This document shows positions 9,357 to 17,800 of a stretch of DNA of 64,000 bases, in pieces. The stretch lies in contig NZ_JAFMNX010000005.1 of assembly GCF_018457165.1 (NCBI RefSeq), positions 168,385 through 232,384 on the forward strand. Reading direction: 5' to 3'. Numbering within the stretch: the stretch's first letter is position 1; each line of letters opens with the position of its first letter. Source of the stretch: Tianweitania aestuarii. GTDB taxonomy: Bacteria > Pseudomonadota > Alphaproteobacteria > Rhizobiales > Rhizobiaceae. The translations under genes were made by a program, and so were the position numbers. The notes below the pieces were generated by a model. It was not told the DNA's origin. It saw nothing but the letters and a program-made list of their open reading frames with translations, and ran no database searches.

Positions 9357-10331
9357 ATGAAGCTTTCGAAATTTATCTGGCCGGTTGTCGGCGTCGTCGC
9401 TGTTCTTTTTTCGATCTGGCTTTTGATCCAGGAACTGCGAGGGCTTTCCCTCGACGAGTTGATGGAAAGCTTTGCGGCCATACCGATGCATCGGTGGGTG
9501 CTGGCCGGTCTTGCCACGCTGGTCGCTTACATCGGTCTTGCCGGTTATGACCGGGTCGCGCTGCTGCATCTCGGGCGCAAGGGCATCTCCTTCACCTTCA
9601 TCGCGCTTTGCTCTTTCACGACCTACGCCTTGTCGCACAACATCGGCGCCTCCGTGTTTTCAGGCGCTGTGGTGCGCTATCGCGCTTATGGCTCCAAGGG
9701 TTTGACTGCGCGAGAGATCGGCATTCTCGTTGCCTTCTCGTCCTTCACCTTTGCGCTCGGCGTCATGCTGCTGTTTGCGTTGGTGCTGATCACCCATCCA
9801 GCCATCACCGAGCGCTTTGTCGGTCTTTTGCCGGTGGAGGCTTCGGCTGCGATGGGCTGGCTTCTGCTTGGGCTGGTCGCGCTTTACGTGATCTTTTCCT
9901 GGCTCGGCCTGCGTCCGCTGCGGATCGGCACGTTCGAGCTGCATTATCCTCGCCTGCCGGTGGTGTCGCGACAGCTCCTCATGGCCCCGATCGAGATCCT
10001 GGCTGCAGCCGCAATCATCTATTTCGCGCTGCCGGCCGAGGGCAATCCGGGCTATTGGGTCGTGCTTGGCGTGTTCCTCGTATCCTTTTCCGCAGCGCTG
10101 ATTTCGCATGCGCCGGGCGGCATCGGCGTGCTGGAACTCGTATTCATCACCGCTTTGCCGGAGATGCGGCAGGAAGACGTTCTGGCGGCCTTGCTGATCT
10201 TCCGCCTGTTCTACCTCCTGATCCCCTTCGTTCTGGCGCTGTTCGTGATCCTCGGCTTCGAGCGCTCGCAGTTCGGCCGCAAGGACGTTGCGCCGACCGT
10301 TCCACCGGCGCCGACCGTGCCGCCGCGCTGA
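9357..10331 (+). CDS. YbhN/UPF0104-family inner-membrane protein (LPG synthase TM domain-like)
   Basis: A 324-residue protein with about eight hydrophobic helices. It has the features of the flippase-like membrane domain found in MprF and in the stand-alone YbhN/AglD2 group: SFTTYALSHNIGASVFSGAVVRYRAY in the first half (given here in two overlapping ideas: SHNIGASVFSG and AVVRYRAY) and ISHAPGGIGVLELVF in the second half. It lacks the cytosolic aminoacyl-transferase domain of MprF, so it would not itself make lysyl-phosphatidylglycerol. Members are thought to move lipids across the membrane, but the substrate here is unknown. The C-terminal tail is Pro/Thr-rich. It is followed in the same direction by an EamA exporter. 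Confidence 0.85.
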   Translation: MKLSKFIWPVVGVVAVLFSIWLLIQELRGLSLDELMESFAAIPMHRWVLAGLATLVAYIGLAGYDRVALLHLGRKGISFTFIALCSFTTYALSHNIGASVFSGAVVRYRAYGSKGLTAREIGILVAFSSFTFALGVMLLFALVLITHPAITERFVGLLPVEASAAMGWLLLGLVALYVIFSWLGLRPLRIGTFELHYPRLPVVSRQLLMAPIEILAAAAIIYFALPAEGNPGYWVVLGVFLVSFSAALISHAPGGIGVLELVFITALPEMRQEDVLAALLIFRLFYLLIPFVLALFVILGFERSQFGRKDVAPTVPPAPTVPPR

Positions 10332-10358
10332 TACGCCCAAGCCGCCTTGAGCTTTGGG

Positions 10359-10380
10359 CCAGCGCCTAGGCGCGCTGGCG
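10359..10380. repeat. Short hairpin between two membrane-protein genes
   Basis: GCCAGCGC (10359-10366) and GCGCTGGC (10373-10380) form an 8-bp perfect stem with a 6-nt loop, 28 bp after the YbhN-like stop. No T-run follows on either strand, so a terminator role is doubtful; it may be a small palindromic repeat. Confidence 0.35.
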
Positions 10381-10420
10381 GGGAGGGGCTACAGAGCCGG
10401 ATCGTTGTTTCCGGTGACCT

Positions 10421-11314
10421 ATGCCCGCTTCGCTTTTTCGTTTCATGCCGGCGCTGTTCGTTGTGCTGTGGTCCACCGGCTTTATCGGCGCGCGTTTTGC
10501 CATGCCGCATGCCGAACCGCTCGGCTTTCTGGCCATTCGCTTCGGCCTGTCCTTTGCGATCCTGTTTCTGGCCGTGCTGATCCTGCGCAAGCCCCGGCTG
10601 CCGGCGCGGATCGCACTCCATGCGGCGATCGCTGGCGCATTGCTGCACGGTGTTTATCTCGGCTTCGTGTTCTGGGTGATCCATGAAGGGTTTCCGGCTG
10701 GACTGACGGCGGCGATCGTCAGCCTGCAGCCGGTGCTGGTGGCGATCTTTGCCGCACTGTTTCTGGGCGAAACCGTTTCGTGGCGTCAGTGGACGGGCAT
10801 TGCGCTCGGTCTTCTTGGAACCGTGCTGGTGCTGTTGCCCAAGCTCGGCTTCACCGATCCGGGTGCGACGCCGATCACCATTGCCGGCTGCGTTCTCGCA
10901 TTGCTCGGCATCAGCGCCGGAACGCTGTGGCAGAAGCGCTTCGTGGGTCAGGCCGATCTGCTTGCCGGCACGCTGTGGCAATATCTCGGGGCGGCGATCG
11001 TGATGCTGCTACCCGCTCTTTTGCTCGAACAGGGTCGATTCACGTGGAACCCCAGCCTTGTTCTGTCGCTGCTGTGGCTGGTATTCGGCCTTTCGCTCGG
11101 TGCCGTCTTTCTTCTTATGGCGATGATCAAGAACGGCGCGGTGTCGAAGGTGTCGTCCTTGTTCTACCTCGTGCCGACCGTGACGGCGCTGATGGCGTTC
11201 TTTCTGTTCGGCGAACAACTGGAGCCGGTGCAGCTTGCCGGCATGGTTCTGGTGGGAGCGGGCGTGGCGCTTGCCACGCGTCAGGCCTCGACCCTGCGGC
11301 GCGCTTCGCGATAA
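10421..11314 (+). CDS. EamA-type drug/metabolite transporter (DMT superfamily)
   Basis: A 297-residue protein of about ten helices in two EamA repeats. The first starts FMPALFVVLWSTGFIGARFA (a typical DMT opening) and runs to ~residue 140. The second starts at ~155 and contains GTLWQKRF and FLFGEQLEPVQLAGMVLVGA, the family's usual closing motif. DMT exporters of this group efflux amino acids, nucleosides or drugs; the substrate cannot be read from sequence. Its last 34 bp overlap the 3' end of the convergent YihY gene. Confidence 0.9.
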   Translation: MPASLFRFMPALFVVLWSTGFIGARFAMPHAEPLGFLAIRFGLSFAILFLAVLILRKPRLPARIALHAAIAGALLHGVYLGFVFWVIHEGFPAGLTAAIVSLQPVLVAIFAALFLGETVSWRQWTGIALGLLGTVLVLLPKLGFTDPGATPITIAGCVLALLGISAGTLWQKRFVGQADLLAGTLWQYLGAAIVMLLPALLLEQGRFTWNPSLVLSLLWLVFGLSLGAVFLLMAMIKNGAVSKVSSLFYLVPTVTALMAFFLFGEQLEPVQLAGMVLVGAGVALATRQASTLRRASR

Positions 11315-12186
11315 CGGCGGATCGAGGTGTTGAGTTCTCCGCCCAGGATGAAGATCGCCGAGATGATATAAAGAAAGACGATCGCCACCATGATCGAGGC
11401 CAATCCCGCATAGGTGGTGGCATAGGTGGAGAAGCGGCTGAGATAAGCCGCGAATACCGTCGATCCCACGAACCAGGCCGCCAGCGTGAAGGCGATGCCC
11501 GGGATGACGTGACGAAAGCGGCGCTTGCCGGCCGGCAGCCAGAAATGGATCGCCATCAGGCTCAGAATGATCACGCAGATCACGATGATATAGCGCCACA
11601 GATTGAGTGTGCCGATGAAGTTCGGCTCGATCCAGTCCACATTGCGCTCGGCAAAGGCCGCTACCAGCGGCGCCACCACGAGAAGCGCTGAAATCACCAC
11701 GATGCCGATCGTGGCGATCAGCACGAAAAGGAGGCTTTGCAGCCGGCGAAAGATAAAGGAGCGGTTTTCGCTCACCCGGTATGCGCGGTTGAGCGACACA
11801 CGCAGCGCTTCCACCCCGTTCGAGGCGAAGATCGCGGCTGCGATCACCGAAACGGTCAGGAAATCGCTGCGCTGAACGGTGAGCACATTCGTCACCTCCT
11901 GCGCGATCGGGGCGGCGATCGCTTCCGGCCACGCATCGAAGATCAGATGGATCGCAGTGTCCGAAAAGGCGCTGGCGCCGAGAAAGCTGGCAAGCGCCGC
12001 GGCAAAGATCAGAAACGGAAACAAAGCGAGGATGGCAGAAAGGGCAAGGTGGCTCGCCATTGACCAGCCATCGTCGGAATCGAAATGATTGTAAGCGTCG
12101 AGCGCAATCTTGCGTCCCGCTTTCGCGATGCGCCTGAGCCGTCCGGGCTTTCTTTTCTGGTTCGCGACAGGCGAGAACTCAAACAT
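11281..12186 (-). CDS. YihY/virulence factor BrkB family membrane protein
   Basis: A 301-residue inner-membrane protein with about six helices. The family signature is visible: an N-terminal amphipathic part with DGWSMASHLALSAILALFPFLIFA (quoted as two pieces, DGWSMASHLALS and AILALFPFLIF), NGVEALRVSLNRAYRV in the middle, and YLIISAIFILGGELN-like residues (FLYIISAIFILGGELN) near the C-terminus. The family was once called RNase BN, a name since moved to ElaC/Rbn; its true role is not settled. It overlaps the EamA gene tail to tail by 34 bp, so both stop codons lie inside the other gene. Confidence 0.88.
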   Translation of the reverse strand: MFEFSPVANQKRKPGRLRRIAKAGRKIALDAYNHFDSDDGWSMASHLALSAILALFPFLIFAAALASFLGASAFSDTAIHLIFDAWPEAIAAPIAQEVTNVLTVQRSDFLTVSVIAAAIFASNGVEALRVSLNRAYRVSENRSFIFRRLQSLLFVLIATIGIVVISALLVVAPLVAAFAERNVDWIEPNFIGTLNLWRYIIVICVIILSLMAIHFWLPAGKRRFRHVIPGIAFTLAAWFVGSTVFAAYLSRFSTYATTYAGLASIMVAIVFLYIISAIFILGGELNTSIRRYREARRRVEA

Positions 12187-12337
12187 TCTTCACCGCTTGA
12201 TCATCGGGCGATTGTCAGTTCCTATGGCCGTGGTCTCGCCACGATACGTGATTTCCTTAAAGCACGTGCCTATATAGGGCAAAGTTGCAGATCACTGCAG
12301 CACGCAGTTTCCGACGCGAACCACAAAAGAGATAATC

Positions 12338-12538
12338 ATGGCCATTGTTTTCAACATGCTCGCCGTTCTTGTGATGGTTGCGGTTGTTGTTGTTCTGTTG
12401 CGGGGCCTCGTCGTGATGATGCGCGGCGGTTCGGGCAATACGTCGAACAAGCTGATGCAGGCGCGTGTCGGGCTCCAGTTTGTGGCACTGGTTTTGATCA
12501 TGACCGCCTACTGGTTCTCGCAGCACGCGGGTTCCTGA
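12338..12538 (+). CDS. HIG1-domain twin-transmembrane small protein
   Basis: A 66-residue protein: helix one spans residues ~3-25 (VLVMVAVVVVLLRGLVVMM), then a short polar loop NTSNKLMQARVGLQ, then helix two (FVALVLIMTAYWF). The loop and second helix match the HIG1 (hypoxia-induced gene 1) N-domain pattern, as in mitochondrial respiratory supercomplex factors Rcf1/HIGD1. In Hyphomicrobiales this twin-TM protein commonly precedes the cobalamin adenosyltransferase, as here (33-bp gap). A role in respiratory-complex organisation is an inference from the mitochondrial family. It lies just above the size where gene callers become unreliable, but the family match supports it. Confidence 0.82.
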   Translation: MAIVFNMLAVLVMVAVVVVLLRGLVVMMRGGSGNTSNKLMQARVGLQFVALVLIMTAYWFSQHAGS

Positions 12539-12571
12539 CCGCCCTTGTCAGCAGACTGAAGGGGCAGGCAG

Positions 12572-13150
12572 ATGGTCAAGCTGAACAAGATCTACACGCG
12601 CACCGGCGACGACGGGACAACCGGTCTCGCCGCAGGTCCGCGCCGCGCGAAATACGATCTGCGCGTGGAAGCCTATGGCACGGTGGATGAAGCCAATTGC
12701 TGCATCGGCATGGCGCGGCTTCATACGCATGAACTGCTCCAGATCGACGCGATGCTGGCGCGCATGCAGAACGATTTCTTTGACCTCGGTGCCGATCTTG
12801 CCACCCCCGACACCGGAACCGATCTCGGCTATGAGCCGCTGCGGATTACGCCTGCGCAGGTGGAGCGGGTCGAGGCCGACATCGACCAGTTGAACGCCGC
12901 GATCAAGCCGCTGAAAAGCTTCGTTCTGCCGGGCGGCTCGCCGGCCGCTGCGGCACTCCATCTGGCCCGCACGGTGACACGGCGCGCCGAGCGCATCATC
13001 GTTCATCTGGCTGCCGACGATCAGGAAAAGGTGAGCGCGGACGTCATTCGCTATGTGAACCGCGCATCCGATTTCCTGTTCGTCGCCGCGCGCGCCTTGA
13101 ACGACAATGGCGACAGCGATGTGTTGTGGGTGCCCGGGCAAAATCGCTGA
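12572..13150 (+). CDS. PduO-type cob(I)alamin adenosyltransferase
   Basis: Transfers the adenosyl group of ATP to cob(I)alamin to make coenzyme B12. The 192-residue product has the PduO N-terminal signature KIYTRTGDDGTTGLAAG (ATP-binding P-loop-like, residues ~5-21) and the second ATP site near ARTVTRRAERII and VIRYVNRASDFLFVAAR (Arg and Asn/Asp residues that hold ATP and form the corrin pocket). It is an all-helical trimer in the known family. It follows the HIG1 gene by 33 bp and is probably co-transcribed; the next gene, etfB, is 168 bp away and likely has its own promoter. Confidence 0.95.
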   Translation: MVKLNKIYTRTGDDGTTGLAAGPRRAKYDLRVEAYGTVDEANCCIGMARLHTHELLQIDAMLARMQNDFFDLGADLATPDTGTDLGYEPLRITPAQVERVEADIDQLNAAIKPLKSFVLPGGSPAAAALHLARTVTRRAERIIVHLAADDQEKVSADVIRYVNRASDFLFVAARALNDNGDSDVLWVPGQNR

Positions 13151-13318
13151 TGCGGCGGGTGCAATGCCGGCCGTTCAAACGATGGTTAGGTATTGACGGG
13201 CGCGGCCACCATGACTAGGCCTTGCCGCGTGTTTGGGCGTGTATGTCGGCATTCAGCTAGCGATTGCAGCCAGCGTTTGTTACCGACGCGCAATTCCGAG
13301 AGATAGAGGTAGTTGACG

Positions 13319-14065
13319 ATGAAAGTCCTGGTCCCGGTAAAGCGGGTTGTCGATTACAACGTCAAGATCCGCGTCAAGTCTGACGGATCGGGCGTCGAAC
13401 TCGCCAACGTGAAGATGTCGATGAATCCGTTCGACGAGATCGCTGTTGAAGAAGCGATCCGCTTGAAGGAAGCCGGCAAGGTCGAAGAGATCATCGTTGT
13501 TTCGGTTGGTCCGCAGCAGGCTCAGGAAACGCTGCGCACCGCGCTCGCCATGGGCGCCGACCGCGCGATCCTCGTGAAGGTCGAGGAAACCACCGAGCCG
13601 CTCACCGTCGCCAAGCTCCTCAAGGGCGTGGTTGATGCCGAACAGCCGGGCCTCGTGATCCTCGGCAAGCAGGCGATCGACGACGACGCCAACCAGACCG
13701 GCCAGATGCTGTCGGCGCTGCTCGGCTGGAGCCAGGCAACCTTTGCATCCAAGCTCGAGATCGAAGGCGAAAGCGCCAAGGTCACGCGCGAAGTGGATGG
13801 CGGTTTGCAGGTCGTGAACGTCAAGATGCCGGCGATCGTCACCACCGATCTGCGCTTGAACCAGCCGCGTTACGCATCGCTGCCCAACATCATGAAGGCC
13901 AAGAAGAAGCCGCTCGACGAAAAGTCGGCTGCCGATCTTGGCGTCGAGATCAAGCAGCGCCTCACCGTCCTGAAGACCGAAGAGCCGAGTGGCCGCAAGG
14001 CCGGCGTCAAGGTCAAGGACGTGGCGGAGCTGGTTTCCAGCCTCAAGTCCGCCGGCGTGCTCTGA
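13319..14065 (+). CDS. etfB: Electron transfer flavoprotein beta subunit
   Basis: 248 residues from the ATG at 13319 ([19 protein letters not shown]), with AGAGG a few bases upstream; an in-frame TTG two codons earlier is rejected. It has the beta-subunit recognition loop for acyl-CoA dehydrogenases and the AMP-binding region ([19 protein letters not shown]), plus [23 protein letters not shown] (pieces VDGGLQVV and [11 protein letters not shown]), the ETF-beta signature. With EtfA it accepts electrons from fatty-acid and amino-acid dehydrogenases and hands them to ETF-ubiquinone oxidoreductase. The etfA start follows 24 bp later: one operon. Confidence 0.97.
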   Translation: MKVLVPVKRVVDYNVKIRVKSDGSGVELANVKMSMNPFDEIAVEEAIRLKEAGKVEEIIVVSVGPQQAQETLRTALAMGADRAILVKVEETTEPLTVAKLLKGVVDAEQPGLVILGKQAIDDDANQTGQMLSALLGWSQATFASKLEIEGESAKVTREVDGGLQVVNVKMPAIVTTDLRLNQPRYASLPNIMKAKKKPLDEKSAADLGVEIKQRLTVLKTEEPSGRKAGVKVKDVAELVSSLKSAGVL

Positions 14066-14089
14066 GTTCGGAAGAAAGGAAAAGACATC

Positions 14090-15019
14090 ATGGCTATTCT
14101 CCTCATCGCCGAACACGACAACGCATCGCTGTCCGACCAGACCGCCAAGGCGCTGACCGCCGCCACCCAGATCGGTGGCGATGTCGACGTGCTGGTGGCC
14201 GGCAAGGGCGCGCAAGGCGTGGCCGATGCCGCTGCCAAGCTCCAGGGCGTGCGCAAGGTTCTGCTGGCTGACAGCGACGATCTGGCTGAACGCCTGGCCG
14301 AGCCACTGGCTGACACCGTTGTTTCGATGGCCGACGGCTATGACACGATCGTCGCCCCGGCCACTTCCATGGGCAAGAACGTGCTGCCGCGCGTCGCAGC
14401 CCTGCTCGATGTGATGCAGATCTCCGAGATCATCGAAGTGGTTTCGGCCGACACGTTCAAGCGTCCGATCTATGCCGGCAACGCGATCCAGACCGTGCAG
14501 TCCAACGATCCCAAGAAGGTGATCACGGTTCGCACCGCGTCCTTCTCGGCTGCGGGCGAGGGCGGTTCGGCTTCGGTCGAAAACGCATCGGCCGCTGCCA
14601 ATCCGGGCCTGTCCACCTTTGTGGAAAACCGTTTGTCGGAAAGCGATCGTCCGGAGCTCACCTCCGCCAAGATCATCATCTCGGGCGGTCGTGCGCTGGG
14701 TTCGTCGGAGAAGTTCGAGGAAGTCATCGTACCGGTGGCCGACAAGCTCGGTGCCGCGATCGGTGCCAGCCGAGCTGCCGTCGATGCCGGCTATGCACCC
14801 AACGACTGGCAGGTCGGCCAGACCGGCAAGGTCGTGGCGCCCGAGCTCTACATTGCCTGCGGCATTTCCGGTGCGATCCAGCACCTTGCCGGCATGAAGG
14901 ATAGCAAGGTCATCGTGGCCATCAACAAGGACGAGGAAGCGCCGATCTTCCAGGTTGCCGATTACGGCCTCGTCGGCGATCTTTTCACGATCCTGCCGGA
15001 ACTTGAAAAGGCGCTTTGA
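14090..15019 (+). CDS. etfA: Electron transfer flavoprotein alpha subunit
   Basis: A 309-residue FAD-binding partner of EtfB. The C-terminal FAD domain shows [12 protein letters not shown], the Arg/Ser phosphate loop [34 protein letters not shown] (pieces [14 protein letters not shown] and CGISGAIQH) and [18 protein letters not shown], all standard for EtfA/FixB. Length and order after etfB are normal. A strong terminator follows 31 bp after the stop, so etfBA is a closed two-gene unit and hbd is separately promoted or reached by read-through. Confidence 0.97.
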   Translation: MAILLIAEHDNASLSDQTAKALTAATQIGGDVDVLVAGKGAQGVADAAAKLQGVRKVLLADSDDLAERLAEPLADTVVSMADGYDTIVAPATSMGKNVLPRVAALLDVMQISEIIEVVSADTFKRPIYAGNAIQTVQSNDPKKVITVRTASFSAAGEGGSASVENASAAANPGLSTFVENRLSESDRPELTSAKIIISGGRALGSSEKFEEVIVPVADKLGAAIGASRAAVDAGYAPNDWQVGQTGKVVAPELYIACGISGAIQHLAGMKDSKVIVAINKDEEAPIFQVADYGLVGDLFTILPELEKAL

Positions 15020-15049
15020 CTTTCGTCGGTGAGATTGGGCAAAGTGATG

Positions 15050-15077
15050 AAGGCGGGATCCCTTGATCCCGCCTTTT
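15050..15077 (+). terminator. Rho-independent terminator after etfBA
   Basis: AAGGCGGGATC (15050-15060) pairs perfectly with GATCCCGCCTT (15065-15075) around the loop CCTT, then TTTT. An 11-bp GC-rich stem with a U-tail, directly after etfA. Confidence 0.88.
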
Positions 15078-15123
15078 CTATCTTTCAAGCGGCGCAAAGC
15101 CGCGTGCGGTGGGGTGATACGCA

Positions 15124-15999
15124 ATGGCAATCGAAACCGTAGGCGTCATCGGCGCTGGCCAGATGGGAAGCGGCATCGCGCAGGTCGCCGCCATCGCCGG
15201 CTACAAGGTGCGGTTCTACGATGTCTCGGCCGACAGGATCGAGGCCGGTCTGGCAACGATCAGCGGCAATCTCGCGCGCTCCGTGTCGTCGGGCAAGCTG
15301 ACGGAAGCCGAACGCCACGCGGCCATCGGCCAGATCACGGCTGCCAATGCCATCGACGACTTGGCCGCCGCCGATCTCGTGATCGAAGCGGCCACGGAAG
15401 ACGAAACGGTCAAGCGCAAGATCTTTGCGCAGCTTTGCCCGGTTCTGAACCCGACCGCCATCGTCGCCACCAACACGTCGTCGATTTCGATTACCCGGTT
15501 GGCCGCGCAGACCGATCGTCCCGAGCGCTTCATCGGCATTCACTTCATGAACCCGGTTCCAGCCATGAAGCTGGTGGAACTGGTGCGCGGTATCGCCACC
15601 GAAGACGCCACCTTCGAGGCCGCGCGCGACTTCGTGTCGAAGCTCGACAAGACGGTGACCACGGCCGAGGATTTCCCGGCCTTCATCGTCAACCGCATTC
15701 TCCTGCCGATGATCAACGAAGCGATTTACACCCTTTATGAGGGTGTCGGTTCGGTTGAAGCGATCGATACGGCCATGAAGCTTGGCGCCAACCACCCGAT
15801 GGGTCCGCTGCAGCTGGCCGACTTCATCGGCTTGGACACCTGCCTGTCGATCATGCAGGTGCTGCATGATGGCTTGTCGGACTCCAAGTATCGGCCGTGT
15901 CCGTTGCTGGTGAAATATGTCGAAGCCGGCTGGCTTGGCCGCAAGGTCGGTCGCGGCTTCTATGATTATCGCGGTGAAACGCCGGTTCCGACACGCTGA
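15124..15999 (+). CDS. hbd: 3-hydroxybutyryl-CoA dehydrogenase
   Basis: A 291-residue NAD(P)-dependent enzyme converting 3-hydroxybutyryl-CoA to acetoacetyl-CoA. The Rossmann motif GAGQMGSGIAQVAA lies at residues ~10-23, the catalytic Ser/His region is NTSSISITRLA and IGIHFMNPVPAMKLVELV, with the catalytic Glu in the latter, and the C-terminal helical domain ends LVEAGWLGRKVGRGFYDY-like (VEAGWLGRKVGRGFYDY). Length is that of stand-alone Hbd, not the FadB fusion. Placement after etfBA is a conserved arrangement and links it to fatty-acid or polyhydroxybutyrate carbon turnover. Confidence 0.95.
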   Translation: MAIETVGVIGAGQMGSGIAQVAAIAGYKVRFYDVSADRIEAGLATISGNLARSVSSGKLTEAERHAAIGQITAANAIDDLAAADLVIEAATEDETVKRKIFAQLCPVLNPTAIVATNTSSISITRLAAQTDRPERFIGIHFMNPVPAMKLVELVRGIATEDATFEAARDFVSKLDKTVTTAEDFPAFIVNRILLPMINEAIYTLYEGVGSVEAIDTAMKLGANHPMGPLQLADFIGLDTCLSIMQVLHDGLSDSKYRPCPLLVKYVEAGWLGRKVGRGFYDYRGETPVPTR

Positions 16000-16046
16000 G
16001 CCAAGTAGAAAGCGGCTTTGATCGCTCGATTTGTGTCTTTTGTGCA

Positions 16047-16071
16047 TCAGCGGTCGGGTAACGACCGCTGA
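16047..16071. repeat. Perfect 10-bp inverted repeat between hbd and the porin gene
   Basis: TCAGCGGTCG (16047-16056) pairs with CGACCGCTGA (16062-16071) around GGTAA. It starts 48 bp after the hbd stop and ends 96 bp before the porin start, with no U-tail. It could be a terminator without a tail, an mRNA stabiliser or an operator for the porin. Confidence 0.5.
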
Positions 16072-16167
16072 AACGCCACAAACGCTTTTGTGATGCGCAA
16101 CCGGAAGCATCCTCCTCTAGTTCTTCAATCGCTCAGCAACACGCGATCGAATTGGGGGATTCCCGTA

Positions 16168-16995
16168 ATGAAGAAGTTTCTACTGCTCGCTTCGGCGACC
16201 ATGATTTCTGCACCAGCCTTTGCGGCTGACGTCGTGATGGAAGAGCCGCCGGCACCGGTGGTGATGGAAGTTCCGGCAACGCGCGACTGGAGCGGCCTGT
16301 ATGTCGGTCTCCAGGCTGGCTATGGCTTCGGTGACGATGGCCAGGTCGAACTGAGCCCGTTCACGCCAGCCCTCGTTGGCCCGTTCACGCCGGCAGGTGC
16401 CCCGGTTGGTTCCTCCTTCAATGCCAATGGCGACTTTGACGACGGTTTCGTCGGCGGCGCGCATATCGGTTACGATCAGCAGTACGGCAAGATCGTTCTC
16501 GGCGGCATTCTCGACATCAACTACACCGATCTTGGCGATGAACAGCGCGCCTTCTCGCGCTCGCCTGCCGAATATGTCGTAGAGCGTGACCTCGATTACC
16601 TCGCGACCCTGCGCGGCCGTCTTGGCTATGCGTTCAACGATCGCTTCATGGCCTATGCAACGGGCGGTCTGGCTTACGGTCAGGTCGACTTCAACTATCG
16701 CCAGGGCGCTGCGTCTCCGGCGAGCACCGTTTCGACTTCCGGCGGCCAGGATTCCGATTTCGGCTACACGGTCGGCGGCGGCATCGAAATGCGCGCGACG
16801 GACAAGATCTCGTTCGGTCTTGAATATCTCTACACCAACCTCGGCGGCAACGATTACTCGGCCAATCTGCAGGGCGGACCTTTCGGCGGTGTCGGTGGTG
16901 CTGCAGGCACCAACCCTGGCGGCACGACGCTGGTTGGTTCGGATGACGACTTCGACTTCCACACGATCCAGGCCAAGGTGTCCTACCGCTTCTAA
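16168..16995 (+). CDS. Omp25/Omp31-family outer membrane beta-barrel protein
   Basis: 275 residues from the ATG at 16168; the upstream open frame is discarded because the signal peptide MKKFLLLASATMISAPAFA begins here, with cleavage expected after AFA. The mature part is a small eight-stranded barrel with alternating aromatic/polar strands: WSGLYVGLQAGYGFG near the N-terminus (the rhizobial Omp25 opening), GLAYGQVDF and GLEYLYTNLG in the middle, and FDFHTIQAKVSYRF at the end, finishing in Phe as barrel proteins do for BAM recognition. Members are abundant outer-membrane proteins in Brucella and rhizobia. A strong shared terminator follows. Confidence 0.93.
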   Translation: MKKFLLLASATMISAPAFAADVVMEEPPAPVVMEVPATRDWSGLYVGLQAGYGFGDDGQVELSPFTPALVGPFTPAGAPVGSSFNANGDFDDGFVGGAHIGYDQQYGKIVLGGILDINYTDLGDEQRAFSRSPAEYVVERDLDYLATLRGRLGYAFNDRFMAYATGGLAYGQVDFNYRQGAASPASTVSTSGGQDSDFGYTVGGGIEMRATDKISFGLEYLYTNLGGNDYSANLQGGPFGGVGGAAGTNPGGTTLVGSDDDFDFHTIQAKVSYRF

Positions 16996-17033
16996 GGCGT
17001 GAGGCATCCTGGTTGCTGAGCAGCCTTGATTAA

Positions 17034-17063
17034 AAAACCCGCCGGAGCGATCCGGCGGGTTTT
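17034..17063. terminator. Bidirectional terminator between the porin and tlpA genes
   Basis: AAAACCCGCCGGA (17034-17046) and TCCGGCGGGTTTT (17051-17063) form a 13-bp perfect stem with loop GCGA. Both arms end in A/T runs, so it can terminate the plus-strand porin transcript and the minus-strand tlpA transcript, whose stop is at 17104. Confidence 0.9.
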
Positions 17064-17103
17064 CTTTGTTCAGCGGGTGAAAAGGGACAGCGGCTTGGGC
17101 GGC

Positions 17104-17772
17104 TCAGTTCTTGCGGGCTTCGGCTATCAGCCGGCGCGCGTCTTCGCTGTTCCATTCTGCCGGCCCGTTCATGTGGGTCAGCAAACATCCGTCTTCGTCG
17201 ATCAGAAGGGTCACGGGCAGGCCAAGCGCCAGCGCGCGGGACTTCAGCTCGTTGAAGATGCCGAGCGAGTTGTCGCGGTAATGGGCGAGTGCCGTGACGC
17301 CGGTATCGGCCAGAAACGCCTTCGGCTTGGTGTCGTCGCCGGTATCGATATTGACTGCGACGACTTCGAAGCCGTCATCGCCGACCTCCTTCTCGAGCGC
17401 GTCGAGCGCCGGCATTTCCTCGCGGCATGGCGCGCACCAGGTTGCCCACAGGTTGAGAAGAACGGTCTTGTTCTTCAGGTCGGCAATCGTCATCGGCTGT
17501 CCGGCGGGATCGTTGAAGGCCAGCGACGCCAGGGATTGCGGCGGATCGGCCGGCAACATGGCCGCGACCTCGCCGATGGCGGCCTCGCCGACGCGCTGTG
17601 CCTTGTCGGCCTTGGCTGCGCAAACGCGATCTTCGGGTGAACCGCTGGCGGCAGCGAACTTGCCAGTTTCCCCGCCATTCACGTATACGGCAACCGCACC
17701 CGCCATGGCGCCCGCCAGCGCGGCAATCGCGATCCAGCGTTTTGCCGGAAAGAGTTTGGTGCGCTCAGTCAT
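17104..17772 (-). CDS. tlpA: TlpA-family thiol:disulfide interchange protein
   Basis: 222 residues from 17772 ([12 protein letters not shown]). One N-terminal membrane anchor ([18 protein letters not shown], residues ~14-31) leaves a periplasmic thioredoxin domain with the active site [12 protein letters not shown] near residue 110. TlpA reduces copper-binding Cys pairs in cytochrome oxidase subunit II and its chaperone in Bradyrhizobium, and related proteins serve cytochrome c maturation. An extra Cys pair (RVCAAK and DGCLLT) is visible outside the active site. It is divergent from argH with only 28 bp between starts, an arrangement conserved in this order, so the two promoters must overlap the genes or each other. 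Confidence 0.93.
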   Translation of the reverse strand: MTERTKLFPAKRWIAIAALAGAMAGAVAVYVNGGETGKFAAASGSPEDRVCAAKADKAQRVGEAAIGEVAAMLPADPPQSLASLAFNDPAGQPMTIADLKNKTVLLNLWATWCAPCREEMPALDALEKEVGDDGFEVVAVNIDTGDDTKPKAFLADTGVTALAHYRDNSLGIFNELKSRALALGLPVTLLIDEDGCLLTHMNGPAEWNSEDARRLIAEARKN

Positions 17773-17800
17773 GATCTGTCTCCGAGAGCCGCGTATCACG

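Noticed and set aside
13280..15130. 616-codon minus-strand frame over etfBA
   Set aside because: Antisense of two clear flavoprotein genes; no motif and it ignores the terminator at 15050.
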